This document shows, piece after piece, positions 36,650 through 45,561 of a stretch of 64,000 nucleotides of DNA. How positions within the stretch are numbered: position 1 is the first letter of the stretch; each line of letters starts with the position of its first letter. This DNA is from Corallococcus silvisoli (GTDB taxonomy: Bacteria; Myxococcota; Myxococcia; Myxococcales; Myxococcaceae): the NCBI RefSeq assembly GCF_009909145.1, contig NZ_JAAAPJ010000007.1, forward strand, positions 186,001-250,000, read 5' to 3'. A program made the translations under genes and the position numbers. The notes beneath the pieces were generated by a model, which did no database searches, was not told where the DNA came from, and saw only the letters and a program-made list of their open reading frames with translations.

Positions 36650-38545
36650 GTGCCCCTGCCCCTGGCCGAATTCCTCTTCCAGTCCCAGGACGTCCTCCAG
36701 GACGCCTGGCTGCACGAAGCCCCGGGCTCTGGCGACCTCTTCTCCCAGGGGTTGTCCGCGGTGGCGGCCTGGATGGCGAACCCCGGGGCCCGCGTCTCCG
36801 ACGCGCTCGCGCGCGACCTGTCGCTCCTGGTGCAGGGCTCCGACGGGCATCCCACGACGACGAACTTCCGGCGCCTGCGCGACATGGTGCTGCGGCTGTG
36901 GCGCGAGCAGGGAGGGCCAGCCCTGGAGGACGAGGTCGAGCGCTTCCACGACGCGGTGGACGCGGTGGAGGCCGCCGCACTGGAGGCCCACGTCCAGGCG
37001 AGGCTGCACGCGGCGCGCGAGGCGGCGGAGGAAGCGCGCGAGCGGGGCGCCCCGGCCGGGCCAGGAGGGCCCCGGCGCTGGGAGGACATCTTCATCCACC
37101 TGGGCGTGGGCGTGGCGGTGATGGACGCGGAGGACAGCGCGTTCGTGGCGGCGAACCCCGCGCTCGCGCGCATGCATGGACAGGCTCCCGAAGCGTTGAA
37201 GGGCCTGCGGCTGGAGGACCTGGTGGCGCCCGAGTCGCGCGGCGCGCTGCCCCGGCACATGGCCGCCGCCAGCTCCAAGCCATTCCACGAATACGAAGCG
37301 CTGCACCTGCGCCGCGACGGCAGCCGCTTCCCCGCGTTCGTGCACGTGACGTCCCTGCGGGACGCGACGGGCCGGCGCGTGGGCCGCGCCGCCACGGTGC
37401 TGGACATCACCCAGCGGCGCCACGGGGAGGCGGAGCGGCAGCGGCTGCTGGCCACCATCGAGGCGGAGCGCGCGCGGCTGGCGGCGGTGCTGGACCAGCT
37501 GCCCGCGGGCGTGCTCATCGCGGAGGCGCCCAGCGGCAGGCTGCTCCTGGGCAACCGCGCGCTGGAGTCGCTGTTGGGCCACCCCTTCCGGCCCGCCTCC
37601 AGCCTCGCGGACTACGAAGGGTCCCACCAGATGTTCACCGCGGACAACGTGCCGTTGGCGGACGACGCCTGGCCCATGGCGCGAGCGCTGCGCACCGGAG
37701 AGACGCGCCAGGCGGAGCCGCTCCAGGTGCGCCGCCCGGATGGCACCACCGCGCACCTGCTGGGCTCCAGCGCGCCCGTGCGCGACCGGGACGACCACAT
37801 CGTCGCGGGCGTCGTCACCCTGGTGGACGTCACCGAGCGGCGGCGCGCGGAGGAGGCGGCGCGGGAAGCGGCGCAGTTCGGCGAGCGCCTCATCGCCATC
37901 GTCAGCCACGACCTGCGCAACCCCCTCAACGCCATCCAGTTGTCCGTCACCCGGCTCTTGCACGGTGACGCGCTCCAGGAGCGCGACCGCAAGGCGGTGT
38001 CCCGCATCGCCCGCTCCGGTGAGCGGATGGCGCGGATGATCTCGGAGCTGCTCGACTTCACCCGCGGCCGGCTGGGCGGCGGCATCCCCATCGAGCGGGT
38101 GTCCGGCGACGTGCGCTCCGTGGTGCGCCAGGCGGTGGAGGAGCTGGAGGCGGCGTGGCCCGAGCGCTCGCTCGCGCTCAACGTGGGGCCGGGCCGCTAC
38201 GAGGGGGCCTGGGACGCGGAGCGGCTGCTGCAGGTGGTGAGCAACCTGGGGGGCAACGCGCTCCAGTACAGCCCGCCGGACTCACCGGTGCGCTTCACGC
38301 TGACGGACGCGGACGCGTTCGTGGTGCTGGAGGTGCACAACGGCGGAGAGCCCATCCCGCCGGAGCTGCTGCCGCACCTGTTCGACCCCTTCCGTCGCGG
38401 CGGCGGCAGCACGCACGGGGGCCTGGGCCTGGGGCTCTACATCGTCGAGCAGGTGGTGAAGGGCCACGGTGGCCGCATCGAGGTGCGCTCGCGCGCGTCG
38501 GAGGGCACCGTCTTCCGCGTCCTGCTGCCGCGCACCGCGTCCTAG
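36650..38545 (+). CDS. Sensor histidine kinase, RsbRD-like/PAS N-terminus
   Basis: 631 residues from GTG 36650. Residues about 1-120 are helical and resemble the RsbRD-type N-terminal regulatory domain (FLFQSQDVLQDAWLHE, FRRLRDMVLRLWREQ). Two PAS domains follow (about 145-260 and 285-400, each ending with a DVTQRR/DVTERR-like junction). H420 in IVSHDLRNPL is the phosphoacceptor. The HATPase has an N box (LGGNALQYSP) and G2 (GGLGLGLYIVEQVVKGHGG); the G1 box is HNGGEPIPPE with the Asp replaced, a common variant. It is cytoplasmic. Its last four bases overlap the last four bases of the convergent receiver gene, so the two are tightly placed and may act together. Confidence 0.88.
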   Translation: MPLPLAEFLFQSQDVLQDAWLHEAPGSGDLFSQGLSAVAAWMANPGARVSDALARDLSLLVQGSDGHPTTTNFRRLRDMVLRLWREQGGPALEDEVERFHDAVDAVEAAALEAHVQARLHAAREAAEEARERGAPAGPGGPRRWEDIFIHLGVGVAVMDAEDSAFVAANPALARMHGQAPEALKGLRLEDLVAPESRGALPRHMAAASSKPFHEYEALHLRRDGSRFPAFVHVTSLRDATGRRVGRAATVLDITQRRHGEAERQRLLATIEAERARLAAVLDQLPAGVLIAEAPSGRLLLGNRALESLLGHPFRPASSLADYEGSHQMFTADNVPLADDAWPMARALRTGETRQAEPLQVRRPDGTTAHLLGSSAPVRDRDDHIVAGVVTLVDVTERRRAEEAAREAAQFGERLIAIVSHDLRNPLNAIQLSVTRLLHGDALQERDRKAVSRIARSGERMARMISELLDFTRGRLGGGIPIERVSGDVRSVVRQAVEELEAAWPERSLALNVGPGRYEGAWDAERLLQVVSNLGGNALQYSPPDSPVRFTLTDADAFVVLEVHNGGEPIPPELLPHLFDPFRRGGGSTHGGLGLGLYIVEQVVKGHGGRIEVRSRASEGTVFRVLLPRTAS

Positions 38546-38922
38546 TAGGCGGCGGCTAACTCCGACTGGGAGCGGAAGGGCTCCAGCGCGCGCATCAGGT
38601 CGTCCAGGTCCAGGGGCTTCGGGATGGACGCCCGGATGCCCTGGGGCACGGGCCGGGTGGCGCCCGCGCCCGACACGACGATGACGGGCAGGTCCGCGAG
38701 GCGCGGCTCCTTCTGCACGCGCTCCATCAGCTCCCAGCCGCTCATCACCGGCATCATCAGGTCCAGCAGCATCACGTCCGGCAGCGGCTGGCGGCGAAGG
38801 CGCTCCCACGCGTGCAGGCCGTTCCCGGCGACTTCCACCGCGAAGCCCTCCAGCGTGAGGAACTCCTCCAGCATCTCACGGCTGTCGACATGGTCTTCCA
38901 CGAGGAGGATGAGGCTTCGCAT
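38542..38922 (-). CDS. Single-domain response regulator
   Basis: 126 residues from ATG 38922, a bare receiver domain: LILLVEDHVDSREMLEEFL, phosphorylation Asp in VMLLDLMMPVMSG, and KPLDLDDLMRALEP with the conserved Lys. It lacks an output domain, like CheY or Spo0F-type relay proteins. Its stop (CTA in plus-strand orientation, 38542-38544) overlaps the stop of the facing histidine kinase (38543-38545) in the four bases CTAG. The kinase is a plausible partner, but the convergent arrangement means they are not one operon. Confidence 0.88.
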   Translation of the reverse strand: MRSLILLVEDHVDSREMLEEFLTLEGFAVEVAGNGLHAWERLRRQPLPDVMLLDLMMPVMSGWELMERVQKEPRLADLPVIVVSGAGATRPVPQGIRASIPKPLDLDDLMRALEPFRSQSELAAAY

Positions 38923-39063
38923 GGCGGACGGAAGCCTCCTCCCGTCCGCCCCCGTCCGCAAACCCCCCGAGCGCCATGAACGTCCAACCCTGGACGAAAG
39001 GCGGTGGGCAGTGTGCGGCCCGCCTCATTCCCGTTGCCTTGGAGGGCAGGTGACGCCCCCGGT

Positions 39064-39762
39064 TCAGCCCCGGTACTGGTGCACGGACATGATGGGGTAG
39101 TTCGACGACGAGTAGGAGATGCGCTGAGACCCGTCGGCGTTCACGTTGTTGGAGCCGATGAACTGGGCCTTGCCGTCCTTCCAGCCCGCGAACATCACCA
39201 CATGCTCGCCGCTGCCCACCTTCATGCAGACGACGTCGCCCGGCTTCGCGTTCTTCAGGTCCACGCGCTGGAAGTTCGGGTCGCGGTCCAGGTTCCCCTG
39301 GAGGGTCATCACGGAGGCGCTGTGCTGGCTGTCCTTGATCTGCCCCGCCTGCTCCAGGCACGCGGACACGAAGTTGGCGCAGTTGACGTTGTTGGGGACC
39401 CAGTCCTCCATGTCCGCGCCCACGCCGCTGCTCTCGTACTTCAGCGAGCCCGCGTTCTTGCCCAGGTGCGACACCGCGATGTCGAAGGGGCTGCCGCCAG
39501 GGCCGCGCGTGCCCGGACCCGCGCCGCCCGGAGGCGCCGTCACGTCCCCCGCGCCACGGAAGCCCTGCGAACCGCCGCCCCGCGAGCCGGAGGTGCCGGC
39601 CTCGAAGCTGTCCCGGGAGCCGGGGATGTTCAGGGTGCGCCCGGTGTAGATGAGGTCCGGGTTCTGGATCTCCGGGTTGGCCTTCATCAGCTCGCCCACG
39701 GAGGTGCCATAGCGCTGGGCCAGCGCGGAGAGGGTGTCGCCAGATTGGATGCGGTAGCTCAT
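39064..39762 (-). CDS. LysM protein with Cys/His (NlpC/P60 or CHAP-like) hydrolase domain
   Basis: 232 residues from ATG 39762. A LysM motif starts at residue 2 (SYRIQSGDTLSALAQRYG, NPDLIYTGRTLNIPG). A Gly-rich linker, about 55-90, leads to a C-terminal domain of about 135 residues. Its candidates are Cys in NCANFVSACLEQAG and His in SGEHVVMFAGWKDGKAQF, with VDLKNAKPGDVVCMKVGSG before it, the order expected for NlpC/P60 or CHAP peptidoglycan hydrolases. The protein lacks a signal peptide, like its LysM relative at 25849. It may degrade peptidoglycan of prey or of the cell itself. It is transcribed away from the small broken gene at 40005. Confidence 0.82.
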   Translation of the reverse strand: MSYRIQSGDTLSALAQRYGTSVGELMKANPEIQNPDLIYTGRTLNIPGSRDSFEAGTSGSRGGGSQGFRGAGDVTAPPGGAGPGTRGPGGSPFDIAVSHLGKNAGSLKYESSGVGADMEDWVPNNVNCANFVSACLEQAGQIKDSQHSASVMTLQGNLDRDPNFQRVDLKNAKPGDVVCMKVGSGEHVVMFAGWKDGKAQFIGSNNVNADGSQRISYSSSNYPIMSVHQYRG

Positions 39763-40004
39763 GGAGGGCTCCAAGAAGGGAGCAGCGACCCGACCGAGGT
39801 CACCGGCTGCGATTGTTTCCATTCTCGGTATTCAAGAACCCAGGTTGCGTCTCCTGCCTCCTTTTCACTCCAGGCACATACATCCCGGCGAGGAACGCAC
39901 CCGGGGCGGATCCCCCGTCATGAAAGGGCCGCGCACCGGCGCCAGGACCGCCCCGGGGGCCGCTCGGGGTGGATGGCGCGGTGCGCAATTTCCAGCGGGA
40001 TTTC

Positions 40005-40319
40005 CTAGCGGCTCTGGCCGTCGTGCTTCTGCCAGGCGATGCGGCGGCTGAGGGCGTCCTGCTTCGCGTCGATGCGGGCGCGCTCGGCGGCATCCAGGTG
40101 GCCGTCATCCCTGCGGTCGCGGCGAATCTCCCGCTGGATGGCGCGGTGCTGGTGCTCCAGGCGCGCGGCCTCGCGGCCCGTGAGCTCCCCGCTGCGCACG
40201 CCCTGGTTGATGCGCTGCTGCTGGTTCACCTAGCGCCGGTCCGCCTCCGCGGCCACGGCCGGCAGCGCCACCATCAGTCCCACCACCGCCGCGAGCATGC
40301 CCAGTCCGTCGCGCTTCAT
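40005..40319 (-). pseudogene. Small exported protein gene interrupted by an in-frame amber codon
   Basis: ATG at 40319 with GAGGAAG upstream begins a signal peptide (MKRDGLGMLAAVVGLMVALP, then AVAAEADRR), but codon 30 is TAG (40232-40230). The frame then continues without break as VNQQQRINQGVRSGEL and onward to a stop at 40005, giving 104 residues if the amber were read. The downstream half is the usual body of small periplasmic RQ-rich myxobacterial proteins (REAARLEHQHRAIQREIRRD). A single CAG-to-TAG change would explain the break, since Gln codons are frequent around it. Alternatives are sequencing error or reinitiation at the GTG directly after. A signal-less fragment would be cytoplasmic. 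Confidence 0.72.
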
Positions 40320-40477
40320 GGAGCTTCCTCCTCGATTCGCGCTGGCGTCAGTGCCGGCGCATCGTCCTTGGGGAGATGAACCCGGGCTTCGCGCCGCGGT
40401 TGCGGGGGCATTTTCCCGGTGGGAGGGCCCGGGGCGGCGGAAACATCCCAGGGAAATGGGTTCAAGGAGAACGGTTG

Positions 40478-41650
40478 ATGGGGGTGGGGGGCTCTGGTGG
40501 GCGCGGGGCGCTTGAACCGGGTGGGGGCCCCGCGCATGGTGGCGGGGTGACGACCATTGCTCATCCCGACTTCACGGCGGCGCGGTTTGGCGGCTTCCCC
40601 GACGCACGCTTCACCCCGGCGCCAGCGGACGGCGTGCTGCCGGAGGGCTTCTTCACGACGACGAACCTGCCCACATACGTGCGGGTGGACGGGCGGTGGC
40701 GGATGCCGCGCGAGCCGCGCATGGACGGCGCGCTGGTGTTGGACGCGCAGGGGGAGCTGTGGGTGCGCGAGGGCCGGCGGGTGCGCGCGGGGGAGCGGGT
40801 GGTGGTGGGGCGCGCGGAGGACGGCAGCGAGGGCGTCTACGTGAACATGGCGTACCTGGCGGAGGGCGGGGACGGCGAGTTCAAGTTCATGACGAGCGAG
40901 GTGTCGCGCGAGAAGCCCATCGACTATGGGCACATGGCGCGGCTGCTGGTGGAGGAGCGGGAGCGCGGCGGCTATCCCATCTGGGTGACGGGGCCGGCGC
41001 TGGTGCACTCGCGAGCGCGCGCGGACATGACGTGGTTCGTGGAGAACGGCTTCGTGGGGGCGCTGCTCGCGGGCAACGCGGTGGCGGTGCACGACATCGA
41101 GGCGTCCATCTACGGCACCACGCTGGGGATGAGCGGCGCGGGCGAGGCGACGTCCGGTGGGCACGGGCTGCACATGCGCGCCATCAACCGGGTGCGGCAG
41201 GCGGGCTCCATCGCGAAGGCGGTGGAGGCGGGCATCATCACCAACGGCATCATGCATGCGTGCGTGGTGCACCGCGTGCCCTTCGTGCTGACGGGCTCCA
41301 TCCGGGATGACGGGCCGCTGCCGGACGTGGTGACGGACAACCTGGCGGCGCAGGACGCGATGCGCCGGCACGCGGTGAAGGCGACGATGGCGGTGCTCGT
41401 GGCCACGGCGCTGCACGCCATCGCGACGGGGAACATGCTGCCGGCGTTCGTGACGGAGGAGGGCGGCGGCCTGCGGGAGCTGCCCACCATCTGCGTGGAC
41501 TCGTCCGAGTTCGTGGTGAGCAAGCTGAAGGACCGGGGCACGCACCAGGCGTTCGGCGTGGTGACGAACGCGCAGGACTTCATGCACATCCTGCGGCTGT
41601 ACGTGGAGCGTGAGCTGGCGGCGCGCGCGAAGGCCCCGAAGCCGGCCTGA
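40478..41650 (+). CDS. LOR/SDH-type enzyme (TIGR00300-like; possible ornithine cyclodeaminase)
   Basis: 390 residues from ATG 40478, with AAGGAGA at 40464-40470 giving ideal spacing. GTG 40547 would remove a Gly-rich lead of 23 residues. Conserved blocks include VLPEGFFTTTNLPTYVR, EGVYVNMAYLAEGGDGEFKF, FVGALLAGNAVAVHDIEAS, ATSGGHGLHMRAINRVR and PFVLTGSIRDDGPLPDVV. This belongs to the LOR/SDH conserved-domain (TIGR00300) group, related to the archaeal ornithine cyclodeaminase and to the C-terminal part of ArgE-type fusions, which are NAD-dependent and produce proline from ornithine. The assignment to a specific reaction is inference. The neighbouring genes do not show amino-acid metabolism. 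Confidence 0.78.
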   Translation: MGVGGSGGRGALEPGGGPAHGGGVTTIAHPDFTAARFGGFPDARFTPAPADGVLPEGFFTTTNLPTYVRVDGRWRMPREPRMDGALVLDAQGELWVREGRRVRAGERVVVGRAEDGSEGVYVNMAYLAEGGDGEFKFMTSEVSREKPIDYGHMARLLVEERERGGYPIWVTGPALVHSRARADMTWFVENGFVGALLAGNAVAVHDIEASIYGTTLGMSGAGEATSGGHGLHMRAINRVRQAGSIAKAVEAGIITNGIMHACVVHRVPFVLTGSIRDDGPLPDVVTDNLAAQDAMRRHAVKATMAVLVATALHAIATGNMLPAFVTEEGGGLRELPTICVDSSEFVVSKLKDRGTHQAFGVVTNAQDFMHILRLYVERELAARAKAPKPA

Positions 41651-41655
41651 GGGCT

Positions 41656-43503
41656 TCAGCGCCGGCTGAGGGCGGGCGCGGGCTTCCAGGCCATGGTGGA
41701 CAGGCCGCCCTCGGTGCCGAAGAGGGCGGAGTCTCCCTCCGGGAGGACCGCGTACACGCGCGGATCCGCGAGTCCCGGCAGGGCACGCACTTCACCGGTG
41801 CCCGCGTCGAAGTAGGACGCGCCGAGCAGCGTGCCCACCAGCGCCCCGCCGGGCACGAGCGCGGTGGAGACGATGGCGGACGAGGGCAGGCCGGGCGCGG
41901 CGCGCACGCGCGTCCACTTCGCGCCGTCGAAGTAGTTGAAGCCATCCTGGCAGGTGCCCGCGATGGCGCGCCCCTCCGCGTCGGTGGACAGCGTGGTGAT
42001 CCAGTTGTCGGTGAGGTCGCGCCCGTCGTGGAAGCGCTGCCAGCGCTCGCCGTTCCAGCGCAGCAGGCCCCGGTCCTCGCTGCCCATCCACAGGAAGCGG
42101 CCGGCGCCCTCGCCGACGGAGGCGTGCTTGCTCCAGCCCTCGGGCAGGGGCAGCCGCTTCACCAGGGACAGGGGCGAGCCGTCGGGCGTGACGAGGGACA
42201 CGCCGCGTCCATCCACGAGCGCCATGCCGCCCTCCATCTGGGACACGCCGAGCACGGAGAGCTTGGCCAGGGCCACGGGGTTGCGGGCGCCGTACGACAG
42301 CCGCGACCAGCTCTTTCCGTCGTGGAGGCCCAGGCCGTAGGTGGTGGCGACGTAGAGGTTCTGCCCATCGCTGGTGAGGCCCAACACCTGGTCGCTGGGA
42401 AGCGAGGGCGCGCGGGTGGTGCGCCACCGGCCGTCCTCGAGCTGCCAGCACACGCCCCGGTCGAACGTCCCCACGACGAGCCGTCCCTGGTGGCGCGCGA
42501 GCGCGGTGATGTGATTGCCGCAGAGCTGTCCGGTGGGCGTGACGCGGCGCCAGCCCTTCTTCTCCCGCAGGAACACGCCCGAGGCCCGGGTGCCCGCCCA
42601 GTCCGCCTTGAGCACGGTGGCGCCGGCCGGAACGGCCGCGTTTTCGACGGGGCCCGCGTGGGTCGCGCGCGGCATGGCGGTGCTGGCAGGGGCGCTCGTC
42701 GCTCCCGCGCCCGGCGCGGCGGTGCTGGCAGGGGCGCTCGTCGCTCCCGCGCCCGGCGCGGCGGTGCCCGCATGGGCGCTCGTCGCTTCCGCACTCGGCA
42801 CGGCGATGCCCTCGGGAACGCGCAGGGCCTCGGCGGAGCCGGGCGCGCCCCACGCGCGCACGTCGCCGGTGCTCCCCACGATGCGCACGCCCTGCTCGGT
42901 CACGGCGAAGGACAGGGGCCCGGTGGGCACGTTGCCCACGGCGCTCAGCCGTCCTCGCGAGTCGATGGAGAACGCTCCCTCGCTGGTGCCCACGTCCACG
43001 CCGTCGAGCGTGTCGGAGATGAAGCGCACTGGCCCGGGCAGTGACCACGCCCGCGAGGTGCCCAGCTCGAACAGCCGTCCCTCCGCGGTGCCCGCGAAGC
43101 GGGGGGAGAACGCGGTGTACGTCGCGCCCGGAGTCAGCACGGCGGCCAGGGACTCCAGCCGGCTCACGTAGTCCGGGGTGCTCGCGTCCTCGGCGGGAGG
43201 CAGGGCCTGCCAGCGCACGTCCAGCACGGGCGTCACTCGGAAGCCGGTGTCCAATGACACAAGCCCCTCGTCCGTGGCCACGAAGAGCCGGTCGCCCGTG
43301 GACTCCAGCGCGCGGCAGAAGTGGCTGGGGAGACCGTCCTCGACGGTGAGCACGCGGACGGCGCGGCCCGCGGGCGTGAACAGCTCCAGGCCGCCTTCGG
43401 TGCACGCGACGACGTGGCCGCCGAACGGCTCCAGGTCGTGCACGGCCTCGGTGTTGGTGACGGTGGCCGCGAGCGCCAGGGCCGTGAGGGTGGAGAGCAT
43501 CAT
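41656..43503 (-). CDS. Secreted beta-propeller protein (two-component-regulator-propeller-like)
   Basis: 615 residues, ATG at 43503 followed by a second ATG. A short signal peptide (MMLSTLTALALAATVTNTEA) may be present. The repeats are propeller-like with short motifs of the kind VEDGLPSHFCRALESTGDRLFV, VATDEGLVSLD, LPSDQVLGLTSDGQNLYVATTYGLGLHDGKSW and WITTLSTDAEGRAIAG, as in the regulator-propeller family. They are interrupted at about 230-275 by an Ala/Ser/Pro tandem insert. No kinase domain follows, so it is a stand-alone extracytoplasmic propeller, possibly for ligand or protein binding. It converges with the LOR/SDH gene, with only 5 bases between stops. Confidence 0.75.
   Translation of the reverse strand: MMLSTLTALALAATVTNTEAVHDLEPFGGHVVACTEGGLELFTPAGRAVRVLTVEDGLPSHFCRALESTGDRLFVATDEGLVSLDTGFRVTPVLDVRWQALPPAEDASTPDYVSRLESLAAVLTPGATYTAFSPRFAGTAEGRLFELGTSRAWSLPGPVRFISDTLDGVDVGTSEGAFSIDSRGRLSAVGNVPTGPLSFAVTEQGVRIVGSTGDVRAWGAPGSAEALRVPEGIAVPSAEATSAHAGTAAPGAGATSAPASTAAPGAGATSAPASTAMPRATHAGPVENAAVPAGATVLKADWAGTRASGVFLREKKGWRRVTPTGQLCGNHITALARHQGRLVVGTFDRGVCWQLEDGRWRTTRAPSLPSDQVLGLTSDGQNLYVATTYGLGLHDGKSWSRLSYGARNPVALAKLSVLGVSQMEGGMALVDGRGVSLVTPDGSPLSLVKRLPLPEGWSKHASVGEGAGRFLWMGSEDRGLLRWNGERWQRFHDGRDLTDNWITTLSTDAEGRAIAGTCQDGFNYFDGAKWTRVRAAPGLPSSAIVSTALVPGGALVGTLLGASYFDAGTGEVRALPGLADPRVYAVLPEGDSALFGTEGGLSTMAWKPAPALSRR
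42676..42801 (-). repeat. 42-bp tandem repeat in the propeller gene
   Basis: Three units of 42 bases, 42676-42717, 42718-42759 and 42760-42801. The first two are identical and the third is diverged. Each encodes 14 residues (for example TSAPASTAAPGAGA) forming an Ala/Ser/Pro linker in an extracytoplasmic protein. Confidence 0.85.
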
Positions 43504-43602
43504 GCCCCACCCCCATTGCGAACCCCGGGCCAGCCCTCCGCCCCTCGGAGCGCCGGGCCGGGCCGCGCCGCGTGTCTCACCCCAGCCACATGTGTGGCCA
43601 GG

Positions 43603-43632
43603 GGCCAGCGGCCGGGTGCGGGGCCGCTGGCC
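43603..43632. terminator. Hairpin after the acyl-CoA dehydrogenase gene
   Basis: GGCCAGCGGCC (43603-43613) pairs perfectly with GGCCGCTGGCC (43622-43632), with an 8-base loop, 12 bases beyond the stop. A second short stem (43585-43590 with 43593-43598) lies next to it. No T-run, so termination is only inferred. Confidence 0.45.
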
Positions 43633-43644
43633 GGTGGCGTGGGC

Positions 43645-45462
43645 CTAGAACGACTCTTCCGGCAGGTCCATCAGGTCCAGGTTGCCGTGCTCCACCATGC
43701 GCGCCGCGTGGGCGATGCCGGGCAGCACCTCGTGGCAGTACCAGCGGGCGCTGGCCACCTTGCCGGCATAGAACGCCTTGTCGCCGGGGTTCGCCTTCAT
43801 CCGGTCCAGCGCCACGGCCGCGTGGCGCACCAGCAGCCAGCCGATGACCACCTCCGCCACGGCGAACAGCACGCGGTTGCCCTGGAAGCCCACGTGGTAG
43901 ACGGACTCGCCCAGCTTGCCCATCAGCGTGCCGAGCAGCGTCTCCAGGTGCCCCAGCGCCTCCGCCAGCGCGGCGCGCTCGGTCTTCAGGTCCGCTCCGC
44001 CCTCGTCGCCCTCCGCCGTCTCACGGATGCGCCCGAGCAGCCCCTGCAGCGTCGCGCCGCCGTCGCGCGCCACCTTGCGCATCAGCAGGTCCAGGGCCTG
44101 GATGTGCGTGGTGCCCTCGTAGAGCGAGTCGATCTTCTGGTCCCGGATGTACTGCTCCACCGGGTAGTCCGTGAGGAAGCCCGAGCCGCCATGCACCTGG
44201 AGCGACAGGGACAGCAGCTCGTACGCCTTCTCCGAGCAGTACCCCTTCACCAGCGGCAGCAGCATGTCGTTGAGCACGTCCGCCTCGCCGGACGCGGTGG
44301 AGCGGTGGCCGCCCTGCAGCTCCACCTGGTCCTGCACGGACGCGGTGAACAGGGCCAGCGCGCGCATGCCCTCCGCGTGCGCCTTCTGCGCCATCAGCAT
44401 GCGGCGCACGTCCGGGTGCTGGAGGATGGTCACGCGCGGCGCCGTCTTGTCGCGCGCCTTCGCCAGGTCGCTGCCCTGCTGCCGCTCCTTCGCGAACGCC
44501 AGCGCGCGGAAGTAGCCCGCGGACAGCGCGGCCATGGACTTGAGGCCCACCGCCATGCGCGCGTTCTCGATGATGTGGAACATCTGCCGGATGCCGTCGT
44601 GCACCTCGCCCAGCAGCAGGCCGCGCGTGGGCTTGCCGTCGCCGAACGTCAGCTCGCACGTGACGGACCCCTTCAGGCCCATCTTCTTCTCCAGCTTGGT
44701 GCACACCACGTTGTTGTGCGCGCCCAGGCTGCCGTCCTCGTTCACCCAGAACTTGGGCACCACGAACAGCGACAGGCCCTTGGTGCCCGGCGCCGCGCCC
44801 TCCGGACGCGCCAGCACCATGTGGATGATGTTCTCCGCGATGTCCGACTCGCCGTTGGTGATGAAGCGCTTGACGCCTTCAATCTCCCAGACGTCGCCGT
44901 CCACGTGCCGCGCCTTGGTGCGCGCGGCGCCCACGTCGCTGCCGGCGTCCGGCTCCGTGAGCACCATGGATCCGCTCCAGCGGCGCTCCACCAGGTGCGG
45001 CAGGAAGCGCTTCTTCTGAGGATCCGTGCCCAGCTTGTCGATGACTCGCGCCAGCAGGTTGCCCAGCGTGAAGAAGGCCAGCGCGGGGTTGGAGCCCAGC
45101 AGCAGCTCGAACGCCGCCCACACCAGCGACGGCGGCGCGCCCAGGCCGCCCAGGTGCGCGGGCTGCTCCAGCAGGTGCATGCCCGTGTCGTAGTAGGCCC
45201 CCATCGCCGCCTTGAGGCCGGGGGGCAGCTTCACCTCGCCGTTCACCAGCGTGGGCGGGTTGTGCTCGGACTCGTCGAAGCTCTTCGCCAGCTCCTGCGT
45301 GCACAGCTGGGAGAACGTCTCCAGCGTCTGCCGCGCCGCCGTCTCGTCCAGGTCCCCGAAGGGCGCCTTGCCCAGCGACGTGCGGCCGATGTCCAGGAAC
45401 TCGAAGAGGTTGAACTCAATATCGCGGAGGTTGGGCGTGTAGTGCAGGGACGACGACGACAT
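43645..45462 (-). CDS. Long acyl-CoA dehydrogenase (AcdB/DmdC class)
   Basis: 605 residues from ATG 45462, with GAGGAG 8 bases upstream; the frame is also open to a GTG at 45477. It has the acyl-CoA dehydrogenase N-terminal extension (YTPNLRDIEFNLFE), then the usual FAD-binding core (VLTEPDAGSDVGAARTKA, KRFITNGESDIAENI) and, in DSLYEGTTHIQALDL, the probable catalytic Glu. A C-terminal domain follows (MGKLGESVYHVGFQGNRVLF) that is typical of the 600-residue class and absent in classical 380-residue enzymes. It oxidises acyl-CoA to enoyl-CoA in the cytoplasm, donating electrons to ETF. Chain preference is unknown. Related enzymes work in DMSP or branched-chain catabolism. Confidence 0.92.
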   Translation of the reverse strand: MSSSSLHYTPNLRDIEFNLFEFLDIGRTSLGKAPFGDLDETAARQTLETFSQLCTQELAKSFDESEHNPPTLVNGEVKLPPGLKAAMGAYYDTGMHLLEQPAHLGGLGAPPSLVWAAFELLLGSNPALAFFTLGNLLARVIDKLGTDPQKKRFLPHLVERRWSGSMVLTEPDAGSDVGAARTKARHVDGDVWEIEGVKRFITNGESDIAENIIHMVLARPEGAAPGTKGLSLFVVPKFWVNEDGSLGAHNNVVCTKLEKKMGLKGSVTCELTFGDGKPTRGLLLGEVHDGIRQMFHIIENARMAVGLKSMAALSAGYFRALAFAKERQQGSDLAKARDKTAPRVTILQHPDVRRMLMAQKAHAEGMRALALFTASVQDQVELQGGHRSTASGEADVLNDMLLPLVKGYCSEKAYELLSLSLQVHGGSGFLTDYPVEQYIRDQKIDSLYEGTTHIQALDLLMRKVARDGGATLQGLLGRIRETAEGDEGGADLKTERAALAEALGHLETLLGTLMGKLGESVYHVGFQGNRVLFAVAEVVIGWLLVRHAAVALDRMKANPGDKAFYAGKVASARWYCHEVLPGIAHAARMVEHGNLDLMDLPEESF

Positions 45463-45494
45463 CGGAAGACTCCTCACGGCCAGCGCAAGAGAGA

Positions 45495-45524
45495 CGGCCC
45501 CGCGCCGGTGAAGGCACGGGGCCG
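45495..45524 (-). terminator. Possible terminator after the VIT/vWA gene
   Basis: CGGCCCCG (45495-45502) pairs with CGGGGCCG (45517-45524), loop 14 bases. On the minus strand it is followed by a pyrimidine-rich TCTCTCTTGC. It lies 37 bases after the stop of the VIT protein gene and before the acyl-CoA dehydrogenase start. Confidence 0.5.
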
Positions 45525-45561
45525 AAGCGGACCGTCAGGGTACCCGAGATTGATTCACCAG

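Noticed and set aside
25849..39762. LysM genes as remnants of a prophage
   Set aside because: No capsid, tail, terminase, integrase or holin genes lie near either; their neighbours are ordinary chromosomal genes.
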